The notes beneath the pieces were generated by a model that saw nothing but the letters and a program-made list of their open reading frames with translations, searched no databases and had not been told where the DNA came from. A DNA stretch of 26,749 bases from a virus: positions 1 to 26,749 of IMG/VR virus record IMGVR_UViG_3300006920_000196; one strand, written 5' to 3'. Positions 7,628-17,241 of this stretch are shown piece by piece. The translations under genes and the position numbers were made by a program. Numbering within the stretch: position 1 is the stretch's first letter; every line of letters starts with the position of its first letter.

Positions 7628-10600
7628 TGGCTAGTAAATTAAACGAAAGAGATAAGGCACTTTTAGATGGTAATCTTTTTGATATCGTTGGTAATAAACC
7701 CTATGAAAATGGTAAATGGGGAACCAACGAAAAAGATTGTGTCTATTTAGAAATATTTGATACTAATGGAAATCTAATAGAATACAATACTTTATCTGTT
7801 TCACAATTTATTGTAAATTCATCAAATGATAATATAGAGTTTTATCCTGGCTCACATATAAGAGGATTGGGTTTTGAGAGCGGTACATTTAGGGTAAGAT
7901 ATAATTTTATCAGAAAATTAGCTGGTGATGAATCAGCAGTACTACTTCATACATTAGATAAAAATAATACTAAGATTGGTGATGTTTATACGAATACAGA
8001 TAAACTTTATATAACAGAAGATGGTATAGTATACAACGTAACAGAACAAGAGTTCAAAGATAGTCCAGCTACTGCTGAACAACTAGCAGTAGAAGATTTG
8101 AAGTATCAAATAGATGAGATATCACCAAGTAGAACGGAAGTTAGACTAAAAGCTAAAAGAATAAACAGTTCTTACATAGATGATTTTATAAATATACAAA
8201 CAAAAAATAAGTATGAAAGTGTTGTATCAAATATAAATTTTGTAGGTTCTAACAAATACGAATCTTTAGATTTAATTCTCACACCAGAAAATAATAGTTT
8301 TCGCTTTACTCAACAAATGGTAAATGGTACACTAACTTTACCGGATGTTTACAAAGTAGATGAAATAGAAAGTGCTGTTAGGTCAGAGGTAAATGTTGTA
8401 GAAAACGCTGCTCTTGAAAATCTAAGGTTAGATGAAAATGGAAACATAAATTTCTATGGTGACAGAAGAGGATGGGATCCTGAGTTACATCAAGATGCGG
8501 TAAGAGCAGAAGGTTGGGAAGTAGGTTTTAGAAGTAACACTCAATTTGGAAGTGGTGGAATTTGGGAAGGTACAGAGCATTTAGGTTATCACGCAAAGGT
8601 TGTACAAAAAGAAGGTATAGCTGGTGGTAACTGTATAAAGTTTACAGACAACAATGGTATATTCGAAGCTTCTCCGGAATGGCCTACAGGATACCCTCAC
8701 AGATTACAACTTATTGGTCAGTATGGCTTACAAAAACTTAGTAGTTTAGGGGTAAAGGCGGGTGACTTTATTAATATCAAAATGGATATTAAGAGTACTG
8801 TGCCTGGAAAAGGAGTAAGTACTGCTATAGCTTATGCAGGTGAACTTTTAACAGAAGATAAGCCTGAAAATCCACCACAAGGATTTTTCGATCCTAATAA
8901 TCCTGGTCCAACAGAAACAAAACCTGCTAATCCACCTGAAGGTTATCAAGCAAATACAGCAGCTGCGGCTAGTGAGGTAGAACCAAAACCTGGAGAGACT
9001 CTATCACAAATTTTAACGGATAATCCTGACTTAGTAGCTATTGGATTTGGAAAAGTTAGAAGACCTAACCTACCAATAATTCCGGCAGAAATAGGAGACA
9101 CCACCGCGAATACAAACCTCGATGGAAAAGGAGCTTGGAAAATATTTAATATATTTGACGATGGTGATATAGTTTACACTTGGTCTCCAAACTTAACAGA
9201 AAATTTATTAGTTGGAACTTCAAGTACTGGAGGTGAGTGGGTTTGGAATGGTAACGCGTGGAATCCATCACCGGATGTTGCTGATAGTCCATTACCACCC
9301 GCAGGAGTTGTAAATAACCCTAACGCCGTAAATCATCACCCTTATGTAGTAAAAGATTCACCTGAGGAGTATGTTGGTAATTCATTTTATCCAAGACAAA
9401 CATACAGAGGTCAGAACAGAGGATGGCAAACAGGTACATTCATGCATCAAGAAGAGGAAAGTATTGTAAGAGGTTCCAATAGTTCAGAATATAAAACTAC
9501 AACTATGCTTGTTAAGGATGATTTAATTTGGTTTACGGATTTTACAAGAGGTAGTACGGATAATAAAGCTATAGTGGTTAAAGATTTTGATACTTTTTTT
9601 CCTAACATACGAAATGAGATAATTGATACCGAAACCAATAAATCTTTATACGATGATATATTCGAAAAAGGTTTTATACAATCTATAACCAGAGATGCTG
9701 ACAAAGACTTTATAATATTTTACAACAACGGAGATACCAACGATGATGGCTCTGCGACTTCAAACTCTAATAAATGGTTTGCATTAGATAAAGATGGTGA
9801 CAATTACAATATAAAAACGATAGATGATAAAAAAGTTTTACTTTTATCCGATATTAACAATGGACTAAACGACCTTGTTGCTTTAGAACCAAAAAGATTT
9901 GAGGTGTGTTATGGTAATCCAACAAATAATCCAGGTGATTTTCCTGATGGTTTTCTTTTTTCTTTCTTCACATCAGACCAAGTTTTTATAAGCACCAAAG
10001 ATAAGTCTGAAGATTTAACTCCTTTAGCATTCGATAGAACTGATACATATGGACAGAATGGTCGTTACTTTAAAGGTTTAGGACCGAACCTTTTTCCTCA
10101 TGTAATGATTGGACAAGGTGGAGAACATAGTGGTGGTAGGACAGAATCATTTTTAGCTATAACTCAAGATTCTGGTGAGTTTGTTAGAGTTTACAAAACT
10201 ACAGGAACAGAAGGATCATCCTTTGATGATATTCAAGAATATTTTTACGATTGTGGTGTGGTTGGTACTGATGGAGATCCTTTAAGTTATGGTGTTAGAA
10301 ATTCAGGTGCTGAAAATTATGGTAGGTTGAATGAAGATGGTACTATTACTACATTTAGTCTTAATAACGATAATCCTTTTCTCGATATTTTATACGACAA
10401 CGGAACAGCTATATTTGATTTTGAAATAAATCCTCGACAGATAGGTGTTGAGAGTGAAGAACGTTTGTGGAAATGGAATGGTTATGAATGGGTTGATAAT
10501 GGATTGATGCCCCCAAGATATGATTATCAAGAAACAGGAAGAATTACTGTAGCACCATCAGAAGCTGGTGTATGGGAAACAATAGAGGTTAGTACTATAA

Positions 10601-13600
10601 TACCTGCTGATTGGACAGTTGACCAATCTTGGAACTTTTGGTTATATGGAAATGGAAGACAACTTGAAGGTGATGAAAGACAACAAGGAATAGTATGGGT
10701 TGATAATGTATTTATAGATTTTACATACACAGACCAATCGGAAACGAGAGATGTATTGAGACCTTATCAAGCTCAAATTCAATCTGTTAGTGCTGATGGA
10801 TTGGCAATTCAAGTAGATAAAAATTACACAGAGATAGCTATACAAGAAGGACAGCAAGATATAAACGAAACTGTAGATGGTTTCCAACCGCCTGAATTAC
10901 CAGAATCATTTGATAATTTCTTTGTAACTTATTTTAATTTAAATCCTAAAGATTTAAGAACATATTTAAAGTTTGATAATCAAATGTTACTAACAACAAA
11001 TTTTAAACAAGATGTCATATCCGTAACAGAGTATCCAAACTCGGTGGTTTATAAAATGTATGAACCTTTACCAGCAGAGTATCAAAAGTTAGACGAATGT
11101 ATAGTAGTTAAAGAAATGACAGAACCTTTAGAAGAAACAATAAACATTGTAGATTTTATACCTGAAGAAGAACCAAGATTAGTGTTAAAAACACCTGATT
11201 TGAAAAATGTAGAAAGTCCTATACAAGTTAGGTCGTCTAATTACAAATCTGAAACTGAAATCTTAACAGCAGACACTAATGTATCGAGTGAGTTAAGAAA
11301 TGAATTTTTAAGTCAAAGTTTAGATAGTGTAGAAATAAATACAGATTATTCTCGTTATGAAAACTTTGTTAACTTTAGCTCTATAGAAAAAAGACTTAGA
11401 AATTTTAAAACGAAATTAGAAAATATAGATAGTTACAAAGTAAGTAGCGCTTCTTATGTTGGCGTAAGTGGTTCAGCATCTGATTTAAAAATATATCATA
11501 ATAAGATACAAGAAACTAAGAATACTTTAGATAGTTTTGAGAGCTACATGTACTTTGAAAGTTCATCATATCAAAGTGGTTCTTTAGGAGTGTTTTACGA
11601 TAATGCTTGGCCTAAAACAAGCGGAGATGGCTCATCTTTAAATCCATATGTTTTAGCAGAAACAAACTCTGCAAAAGCTAGGTCTTGGTTTAACAATGCT
11701 ATAACATCAGCTTCATTGTATGATAATGAAAACAACAACAAATTAAGTAGTATACTTCCTGAATTTATAAAATTTGATAGTAGTAATCAAGAATACTTAA
11801 CCTTTACAGATATGATTGGTCAACACTTTGATGGTATATGGGAGTATATAAATGCTTTATCAGACACATACGACAGAAGAGATAAATTAGACGAAGGTTT
11901 ATCAAAAGAATTACTTTACAACGTAGCAAAATCTTTAGGTTGGAATTTAAGTGATGGTAAAGATTTAATAGATTTGCCAAGATACGCTTTAGGTAAAGAA
12001 GTAAGTGGCTCAACTTTTTCTGATTATTCTGTAATACCTGAAAGAGATATAAGTAGAGAGATATGGAGCAGGATAGTAAACAACATGCCTTTCTTCTTAA
12101 AGAACAAGGGTACTGTTAGGGCTCTAAAAGGATTGATAAATATCTATGGTATACCATCTACTATATTAAGAGTTAAGGAGTATGGTGGGCCTAATGTTCC
12201 TGATAATAAAAATCCACAATTTGAGATAACAAGAAAGTTTACCAAAGCATTAGACTTTAGAGGTGGACAATCGGTTAAGACTGCTTGGACTAATGATGGT
12301 TCTACAGGTAGAAAGCCGGATACTATAGAATTTAGGTTTAGAGCAGCTACTGGTTCTAATCAAATACTTGTGGAAAAACAAGATAGTAACAATCAAGACT
12401 TTTTTATTAGAATTAAAGACAATGGTTCTTCAGACAACTATGGCTGTGTTTCTTTTATGATGTCTGGTTCAAAGGTTGGTATTGACCAAGGAGAGTATAA
12501 AGAAATAACTTCATCTGCTTTACCTGTATACGATGGGGATTTCTATTCTGTTATGGTTGCTAGAACTTCTGGTAGTGATGATACTGCTATATCACAATCA
12601 TATCAACTAAACGTTGGTAAATATGATGCTAGTAGAAGTAAGATACATCTTTACAGCACATCTACTATGGATGTTACACAAGCTGCTTCGTCTTCGTTTA
12701 GTAATGCTTGGACAGGCAGTGGTGACCTTTACATTGGTGGTAGTGGTAGTGCGGCTAATGTGGGAGTTCAGTTTAGTGGTTCTATTATGGAGTATCGTCA
12801 ATGGACAGAAACATTAAATACATCTTCATTTAAAAATCACATAGCTAATCCAAAAGCGTATGATGGTAATAGTGTTTCTTCATCATACGAAAACTTAGTG
12901 TTGAGATATTCATTTGATGACAATAAAAATTTAACTTCCGATACAGAAGGTATTAGAGATGTTAGTTCAAATCAAACAACAACATTATCAGGTTCTCACG
13001 CAGGATTTACAGGAAACTTTTTTAGAAGTGTAGTTGATGAACAGAAAACTCACATACCAAGTATTGGTGCTCTAAGAAGAAGTACTAATAAAGTTAGAAT
13101 AGAAAGTAATCCGATAGTAAACGACCAAGCTTTAAATCCAGATAGAAGGGTTACAAATAGTTCTTACGATACAGCGCCAACCGATTCTAATAAAGTAGGT
13201 ATATTTTTTGCTCCTACCGATGTTATAAATAATGATATAATCAATTCGGTTGGGGATTTGAACTTTGAAAACTTTTTAGGTGACCCGAGAGATAAAACGG
13301 AGTTAAGCTATAGAGGATTGAATTATGTAGCTGATAACTATTGGAAAAAGTATACAGCACCAAATAACTTTTGGGATTATATGAGATTGATAAAATATTA
13401 TGACCAATCTTTATACCCACAGTTAAGAAAACTAATACCTGCTAGAGCAAAGCCAGATATTGGTTTATTGATAGAACCTAATATTTTTGAGAGACCAAAG
13501 GTAGTAGTTGGTAAAAAACCGACTGCTGAAAATAAATTTTATAGTGCTTCTATAGATGTTTCTAAAGAAGTATTAGTTATAACAGGTTCTTACAATCATG

Positions 13601-14448
13601 GTTCTCTTGTAACAAGTTATGAAGCATACGATGGAAAAATAAACATCTATAGTTATGAGACTGGTTCTTCTGTTGTTTCTTCAAGTGGTGCTAATCTACT
13701 AAAAGAAGCTAGTGGTTCTGAAGTAAGAGACTCTTTTATAGATAGAAGTATTTGGCAAAGATTGGGTGAAGGTGATTACTCGAATGTTACGATGTCATTT
13801 GGTGATACTCTTAATGGTGTTAAAGGTGGACAACAAGATATTATTAGTGGTTCAAGAATTTACAGAGTCAATCAAAAGACTAATAACTTCTACACTTCAT
13901 CAGCTGATGCTCTAATAGAAAATGCAAACTCATCTTCTTTTGAAAATACGGATTTAGATAACTTTAGTCACCTATTTCAAGGACTCAGAAATTCATTTTA
14001 TGAAGGTGTAAAGAATAATAATAAAACAACTATAGATGGTAAGCCTGTAATCGAAGTGATTATATCAGCACCAACTAAGTTAGTTACAACAGAAGAAGGT
14101 GAATCAACTCTTAAAACAGGTGATGGTATAGTACCAGATTTTAAAGAAGACGATAAAGACATAGAACAACTAACAGAAACCTTTGAAGAAAAAAGAAGGA
14201 AAATTAAAAAGAAGAAAAGAAAAAGAGGGTTGATGAATATGAAAGTTAGACCTGAAACGGATACTGATAGAAAAATGAAAATAAATCTTGATAAGATAAA
14301 GTCTAAAATAGCTAAAGGTCAGTTAATTGTAGAAAACGATGCAGATGGTCAACCAATCAAAAAACAAGAATTTAAAGACTCATTCGTAAAAGAAATTGGT
14401 ACATCAGATGATGGTATAGACGATGGAGTTTTAAATAATGAAAAATAA
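7627..14448 (+). CDS. Giant baseplate wedge protein (gp7/P2 I-like segment) with LamG-like and jelly-roll domains
   Basis: This 2273-residue protein is more than twice the size of T4 gp7 (1032). The N-terminal about 270 residues are beta-rich. Residues about 298-405 and 970-1045 look like two halves of one carbohydrate-binding-type jelly roll, separated by about 560 residues that contain two W-WNG-W motifs (about 537 and 949). Residues about 1388-1510 carry a Tail_P2_I/gp7-like segment: FDGIWEYINALSDTYDRR, ELLYNVAKSLGW, then MPFFLKNKGTVRALKGLI, whose KGT is the family hallmark. Residues about 1545-1765 form a LamG/concanavalin-like domain (for example IEFRFRAATG, FSGSIMEYRQWT). A very basic patch (about 2188-2200) precedes an acidic end. 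Its position after gp6 supports a gp7/I role. Functions of the extra domains are inferred. Confidence 0.75.
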   Translation: MASKLNERDKALLDGNLFDIVGNKPYENGKWGTNEKDCVYLEIFDTNGNLIEYNTLSVSQFIVNSSNDNIEFYPGSHIRGLGFESGTFRVRYNFIRKLAGDESAVLLHTLDKNNTKIGDVYTNTDKLYITEDGIVYNVTEQEFKDSPATAEQLAVEDLKYQIDEISPSRTEVRLKAKRINSSYIDDFINIQTKNKYESVVSNINFVGSNKYESLDLILTPENNSFRFTQQMVNGTLTLPDVYKVDEIESAVRSEVNVVENAALENLRLDENGNINFYGDRRGWDPELHQDAVRAEGWEVGFRSNTQFGSGGIWEGTEHLGYHAKVVQKEGIAGGNCIKFTDNNGIFEASPEWPTGYPHRLQLIGQYGLQKLSSLGVKAGDFINIKMDIKSTVPGKGVSTAIAYAGELLTEDKPENPPQGFFDPNNPGPTETKPANPPEGYQANTAAAASEVEPKPGETLSQILTDNPDLVAIGFGKVRRPNLPIIPAEIGDTTANTNLDGKGAWKIFNIFDDGDIVYTWSPNLTENLLVGTSSTGGEWVWNGNAWNPSPDVADSPLPPAGVVNNPNAVNHHPYVVKDSPEEYVGNSFYPRQTYRGQNRGWQTGTFMHQEEESIVRGSNSSEYKTTTMLVKDDLIWFTDFTRGSTDNKAIVVKDFDTFFPNIRNEIIDTETNKSLYDDIFEKGFIQSITRDADKDFIIFYNNGDTNDDGSATSNSNKWFALDKDGDNYNIKTIDDKKVLLLSDINNGLNDLVALEPKRFEVCYGNPTNNPGDFPDGFLFSFFTSDQVFISTKDKSEDLTPLAFDRTDTYGQNGRYFKGLGPNLFPHVMIGQGGEHSGGRTESFLAITQDSGEFVRVYKTTGTEGSSFDDIQEYFYDCGVVGTDGDPLSYGVRNSGAENYGRLNEDGTITTFSLNNDNPFLDILYDNGTAIFDFEINPRQIGVESEERLWKWNGYEWVDNGLMPPRYDYQETGRITVAPSEAGVWETIEVSTIIPADWTVDQSWNFWLYGNGRQLEGDERQQGIVWVDNVFIDFTYTDQSETRDVLRPYQAQIQSVSADGLAIQVDKNYTEIAIQEGQQDINETVDGFQPPELPESFDNFFVTYFNLNPKDLRTYLKFDNQMLLTTNFKQDVISVTEYPNSVVYKMYEPLPAEYQKLDECIVVKEMTEPLEETINIVDFIPEEEPRLVLKTPDLKNVESPIQVRSSNYKSETEILTADTNVSSELRNEFLSQSLDSVEINTDYSRYENFVNFSSIEKRLRNFKTKLENIDSYKVSSASYVGVSGSASDLKIYHNKIQETKNTLDSFESYMYFESSSYQSGSLGVFYDNAWPKTSGDGSSLNPYVLAETNSAKARSWFNNAITSASLYDNENNNKLSSILPEFIKFDSSNQEYLTFTDMIGQHFDGIWEYINALSDTYDRRDKLDEGLSKELLYNVAKSLGWNLSDGKDLIDLPRYALGKEVSGSTFSDYSVIPERDISREIWSRIVNNMPFFLKNKGTVRALKGLINIYGIPSTILRVKEYGGPNVPDNKNPQFEITRKFTKALDFRGGQSVKTAWTNDGSTGRKPDTIEFRFRAATGSNQILVEKQDSNNQDFFIRIKDNGSSDNYGCVSFMMSGSKVGIDQGEYKEITSSALPVYDGDFYSVMVARTSGSDDTAISQSYQLNVGKYDASRSKIHLYSTSTMDVTQAASSSFSNAWTGSGDLYIGGSGSAANVGVQFSGSIMEYRQWTETLNTSSFKNHIANPKAYDGNSVSSSYENLVLRYSFDDNKNLTSDTEGIRDVSSNQTTTLSGSHAGFTGNFFRSVVDEQKTHIPSIGALRRSTNKVRIESNPIVNDQALNPDRRVTNSSYDTAPTDSNKVGIFFAPTDVINNDIINSVGDLNFENFLGDPRDKTELSYRGLNYVADNYWKKYTAPNNFWDYMRLIKYYDQSLYPQLRKLIPARAKPDIGLLIEPNIFERPKVVVGKKPTAENKFYSASIDVSKEVLVITGSYNHGSLVTSYEAYDGKINIYSYETGSSVVSSSGANLLKEASGSEVRDSFIDRSIWQRLGEGDYSNVTMSFGDTLNGVKGGQQDIISGSRIYRVNQKTNNFYTSSADALIENANSSSFENTDLDNFSHLFQGLRNSFYEGVKNNNKTTIDGKPVIEVIISAPTKLVTTEEGESTLKTGDGIVPDFKEDDKDIEQLTETFEEKRRKIKKKKRKRGLMNMKVRPETDTDRKMKINLDKIKSKIAKGQLIVENDADGQPIKKQEFKDSFVKEIGTSDDGIDDGVLNNEK

Positions 14449-14470
14449 TAACAAAAATTTAATATTGTGA

Positions 14471-14484
14471 TATTTATATATGAA
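14471..14484 (+). promoter_or_regulatory. Candidate phage promoter motif (TATTTATATATGAA)
   Basis: The motif lies in the 82-base gap after the giant wedge gene, 60 bases before the ATG at 14531. It shares TATTTATAT plus a downstream AT/GAA tail with the words at 1167 and 3308. It would drive the second structural operon. Confidence 0.5.
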
Positions 14485-14530
14485 TGACATTATACAAAAA
14501 TTTCAAAAAAAATATAATTAGGAGTAAATT

Positions 14531-15187
14531 ATGGGATTTCTAAATAACACTACTGTAACTGTAGACGCTATTCTAACCAAAAAAGGTCGTGAGTTATTAG
14601 CTCAAGGTACAGAAGCATTCAATATAACTAAATTCGCTTTATCGGATGATGAAGTTGATTACAATTTATTCGATGTCACCCACCCAAATGGAAGTGACTC
14701 TTTTGGAAAAGTAATTGAAAACATGCCTTTGTTAGAGGCAATACCTGATGAAAATCATGTGATGAGGTATAAACTAATTACTTTACCTAAAAATACAATT
14801 AAGATGCCAATAGTAAGTGTATCAATAGACTCTATAACATTCAATGCTTCTGAAGGAGTAAATCAACCAGCTAGATTGGTTACTGCTACAACAGCAAATG
14901 TGACTGATAGTAGTTACACATTTATATTACACGATCAAAGTGTAGCTAGTATGACTGTATCAGAAGGAGCTGGTGGTGGAGTTGGCGCTACAACGCCTTT
15001 CTTCTTAGGTGAAGATGACGCTCCTAATAGTAAAACAGTTGTTGCGACATCGGTAAATATTAATGTTGGTGCACCTGTTAATAATGTGAAAGCAACACAA
15101 TTAACAATTATCGGTAATGACACAGGCGCTACTAAATCAATAACGATTACCAATAATGTAACAGTAGCATCTTTAATCAATAGATAA
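14531..15187 (+). CDS. Virion structural protein of marine-myovirus type
   Basis: This 218-residue protein begins MGFLNNTTVTVDAILTKKG, continuing RELLAQGTEAFNITKFALSDDEVDY. I associate this start with unnamed virion proteins of marine phages. The rest is beta-rich, with a Gly-rich loop (GAGGGVGATTP, about residues 145-155) and Thr/Val-rich strands near the end (SVNINV, ITITNNVTVASLI). AGGAG precedes the ATG. It opens an operon behind its own candidate promoter and is followed 14 bases later by the paralogous tail genes. It is probably a baseplate or fibre-attachment protein, in the place of T4 gp8-gp12; the exact role is unknown. Confidence 0.7.
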   Translation: MGFLNNTTVTVDAILTKKGRELLAQGTEAFNITKFALSDDEVDYNLFDVTHPNGSDSFGKVIENMPLLEAIPDENHVMRYKLITLPKNTIKMPIVSVSIDSITFNASEGVNQPARLVTATTANVTDSSYTFILHDQSVASMTVSEGAGGGVGATTPFFLGEDDAPNSKTVVATSVNINVGAPVNNVKATQLTIIGNDTGATKSITITNNVTVASLINR

Positions 15188-15201
15188 GGTAGGAGTAAAC
15201 A

Positions 15202-16248
15202 ATGGCAATTTATAAAGATTTTAATATACAACCTGAGAATAGTTTAGTTTCAAGTGATGTTGTTACTAATGTAAAAGATACTGTTTCTTCAGGAATGTGG
15301 GCTGATGGGGCTAGTAGTATCTCGGCTTACTTTACATCTTCCACACAATCAGGTTCATCAGGTATTTATTATTTAGATGTTTATTCAGCTAATCCACAAT
15401 CAGACTCTACTGCTAAACCACAATTTTCTGTTGCTTATGGACATTTTAATGGAAGTGGTTCAGCTGGAAAAGTAGGAGTTGATGGTAATAGAGCATCAGC
15501 TGCTATATACAGACAATTAACAAATACTCTTTTAGGACCTAACGAAGAAAAATTTACATTTGCTGGTAGTGGAACCAATATAACTCCTAATTATGTATAT
15601 GCTATTTCAATAGCTAGACAACAACTTCGTGAGAAGATGGATCCAGGTAATTGGGAACTTCATCTAACAGGTAGTGGTAACACTAAATTAAAACTGATAG
15701 ACGATAGTGGAGCTACAACCAATCCTACTGTAAATCAAGGTGGTAGGGTGTTCAACATTGTTAGTGGTTCTATTGCTAGTGGTACTGCTGTAACTAAAAC
15801 AACAGCTGCGGCTCAGCCAGGTGGTGGTTTTGGATTATTTTATCCAGATTTAGGTATTTTAGTACTAAATGGACCTGTTTTAAATGCTTCTGCTTCTTTA
15901 TCAACGACAACAACATCAAATCTTGAAGGTGGAAATGTTGGTAAATTTTATCAGGCAATAAGAGGTGAAGATAAATTTCAAGCTCGTAGAGAAGAAGTGA
16001 TAACTTCACAACACTACTTTTGTAGAGTTCCTAATAAGGAGTTTAACTTTAGTGCTAATCCAACCTTTACTTCTGGTTCAAATGGAGATTTTACGGTTTC
16101 TACATTTTTTAAGAATCCTAAAACTTTTATTACGCAGGTAGGATTGTACAATGATAATAATGAACTACTGGCTATTGCTAAGTTAAGTAAACCATTAGAG
16201 AAATCGTATTCGAAAGAAGCTATTATCAAAGTTAAGCTAGATTTCTAA
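15202..16248 (+). CDS. Tail structural protein A, paralogue of the next gene
   Basis: This 348-residue protein is Ser/Gly/Thr-rich and beta-rich. Its C-terminus (TFITQVGLYNDNNELLAIAKLSKP) matches the next gene's ending (PYITKVGLYNDFNELIAVGQLSNP). Both also share an internal L-DDSGA-T block (about residues 170-180 here) and an FY--LGILVLNG / FYEQGVLVFTNTG pair. A helix (NYVYAISIARQQLREKMD, about 132-149) stands out in the first half. AGGAG is 6-7 bases before the ATG. No enzymatic motif is seen. A virion tail or fibre-adaptor role is inferred from composition and neighbours. Confidence 0.75.
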   Translation: MAIYKDFNIQPENSLVSSDVVTNVKDTVSSGMWADGASSISAYFTSSTQSGSSGIYYLDVYSANPQSDSTAKPQFSVAYGHFNGSGSAGKVGVDGNRASAAIYRQLTNTLLGPNEEKFTFAGSGTNITPNYVYAISIARQQLREKMDPGNWELHLTGSGNTKLKLIDDSGATTNPTVNQGGRVFNIVSGSIASGTAVTKTTAAAQPGGGFGLFYPDLGILVLNGPVLNASASLSTTTTSNLEGGNVGKFYQAIRGEDKFQARREEVITSQHYFCRVPNKEFNFSANPTFTSGSNGDFTVSTFFKNPKTFITQVGLYNDNNELLAIAKLSKPLEKSYSKEAIIKVKLDF

Positions 16249-16266
16249 GCTTGGGAGATATAGGTC

Positions 16267-17241
16267 ATGTTTAAAAGACTCGACCCAAGAGACATCAATA
16301 TAACACCTTTTAAGGTTTACAAAGAGTTTACTGTAACCAATACAGATAGTGGTAGTGGAGTCTATGGTTTTAGAGCAATCAGTTCAAGTCTACATAACTT
16401 CGATACAGATACATCATCAAAAACTACTTTTGATTCAGCTAGCTTTTATCATATACCGACTTGGTTTATGATTAATCATATGTATTACAGAGATACTGAA
16501 AATAACTTTAATAACTTTGGTCAGAATAATGGTAAACAATATAGGTTATTACAACCATCAGCTTCCATAATTTCAGTATCTAAAGATTTATATGGTGAGA
16601 GGATAAAGCCAGGTTCAATAACTCTAACTGATGACAGTGGTGCATCAACCCTAACAATAAAAGACGATAGAAATGGTAATCTATATGATAATGCATTTTC
16701 ATCAAGTTTTGCTACATTTGCTTCAGGTGGATTTGCTGATTCGGATATTGTAAAATCAACAGGAAGTTTTGTTGGAAATGTTTTTTATGAACAAGGTGTT
16801 TTAGTATTTACAAATACAGGTTCAAGATTTGTAGATATAGGAACTAAAACAGGCACAGATGGGTATAGTTTAAAATATAAAGCTCAAATAACAATAAGAG
16901 AACACTCTTACACTTGTGTAATCGGAGAAGGTGAATACAATGGAACTATGAATATATCAGCTACTAAAGAAAGAAGTGGCAGCATCTCCGTATCAGGTTC
17001 TGAAAGTCATAAACTCTTTCCTCCTGGTCACGCTACATTTCAATCAGGTTCTTACAGACATAGTTACGAAGCAACAAACACCTATAATAATTTTGTAACA
17101 CATTCTGAATTTCAACCATATATCACTAAAGTTGGTTTATATAATGATTTTAACGAACTTATTGCTGTAGGACAACTTTCTAATCCTGTAAAAAATGAAA
17201 AAGAATTATCTTTAGCTATAAACGTAAGGTTTGATGTATAA
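16267..17241 (+). CDS. Tail structural protein B, paralogue of the preceding gene
   Basis: This 324-residue protein has a conserved-looking N-terminus (MFKRLDPRDINITPFKVYKE). The central ITLTDDSGASTLTIKDD (about residues 118-134), the GVLVF strand and the final VGLYNDFNELIAVGQLSNP align with the upstream gene, so the two arose by tandem duplication and have diverged strongly. The strand pair around REHSYTCVIGEGEYN matches SQHYFCRVPNKEFN in the partner. A GGGAG site precedes the ATG and the stop overlaps the metallopeptidase start (TAATG). It is probably a virion protein that assembles next to its paralogue. Confidence 0.75.
   Translation: MFKRLDPRDINITPFKVYKEFTVTNTDSGSGVYGFRAISSSLHNFDTDTSSKTTFDSASFYHIPTWFMINHMYYRDTENNFNNFGQNNGKQYRLLQPSASIISVSKDLYGERIKPGSITLTDDSGASTLTIKDDRNGNLYDNAFSSSFATFASGGFADSDIVKSTGSFVGNVFYEQGVLVFTNTGSRFVDIGTKTGTDGYSLKYKAQITIREHSYTCVIGEGEYNGTMNISATKERSGSISVSGSESHKLFPPGHATFQSGSYRHSYEATNTYNNFVTHSEFQPYITKVGLYNDFNELIAVGQLSNPVKNEKELSLAINVRFDV

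Noticed and set aside
10708-10715. Internal TATTTATA inside the giant wedge gene as another promoter
   Set aside because: It is followed by no gene start, and such words arise by chance in AT-rich coding sequence.
12614-12817. 67-codon + strand frame inside the LamG-like region, with a minus-strand frame opposite
   Set aside because: Both are shadows of the giant wedge gene and have no ribosome site or sensible protein pattern.
14480-14521. 13-residue open frame between the giant wedge gene and the next operon
   Set aside because: It overlaps the promoter-like motif, has no ribosome binding site and is no longer than expected by chance.
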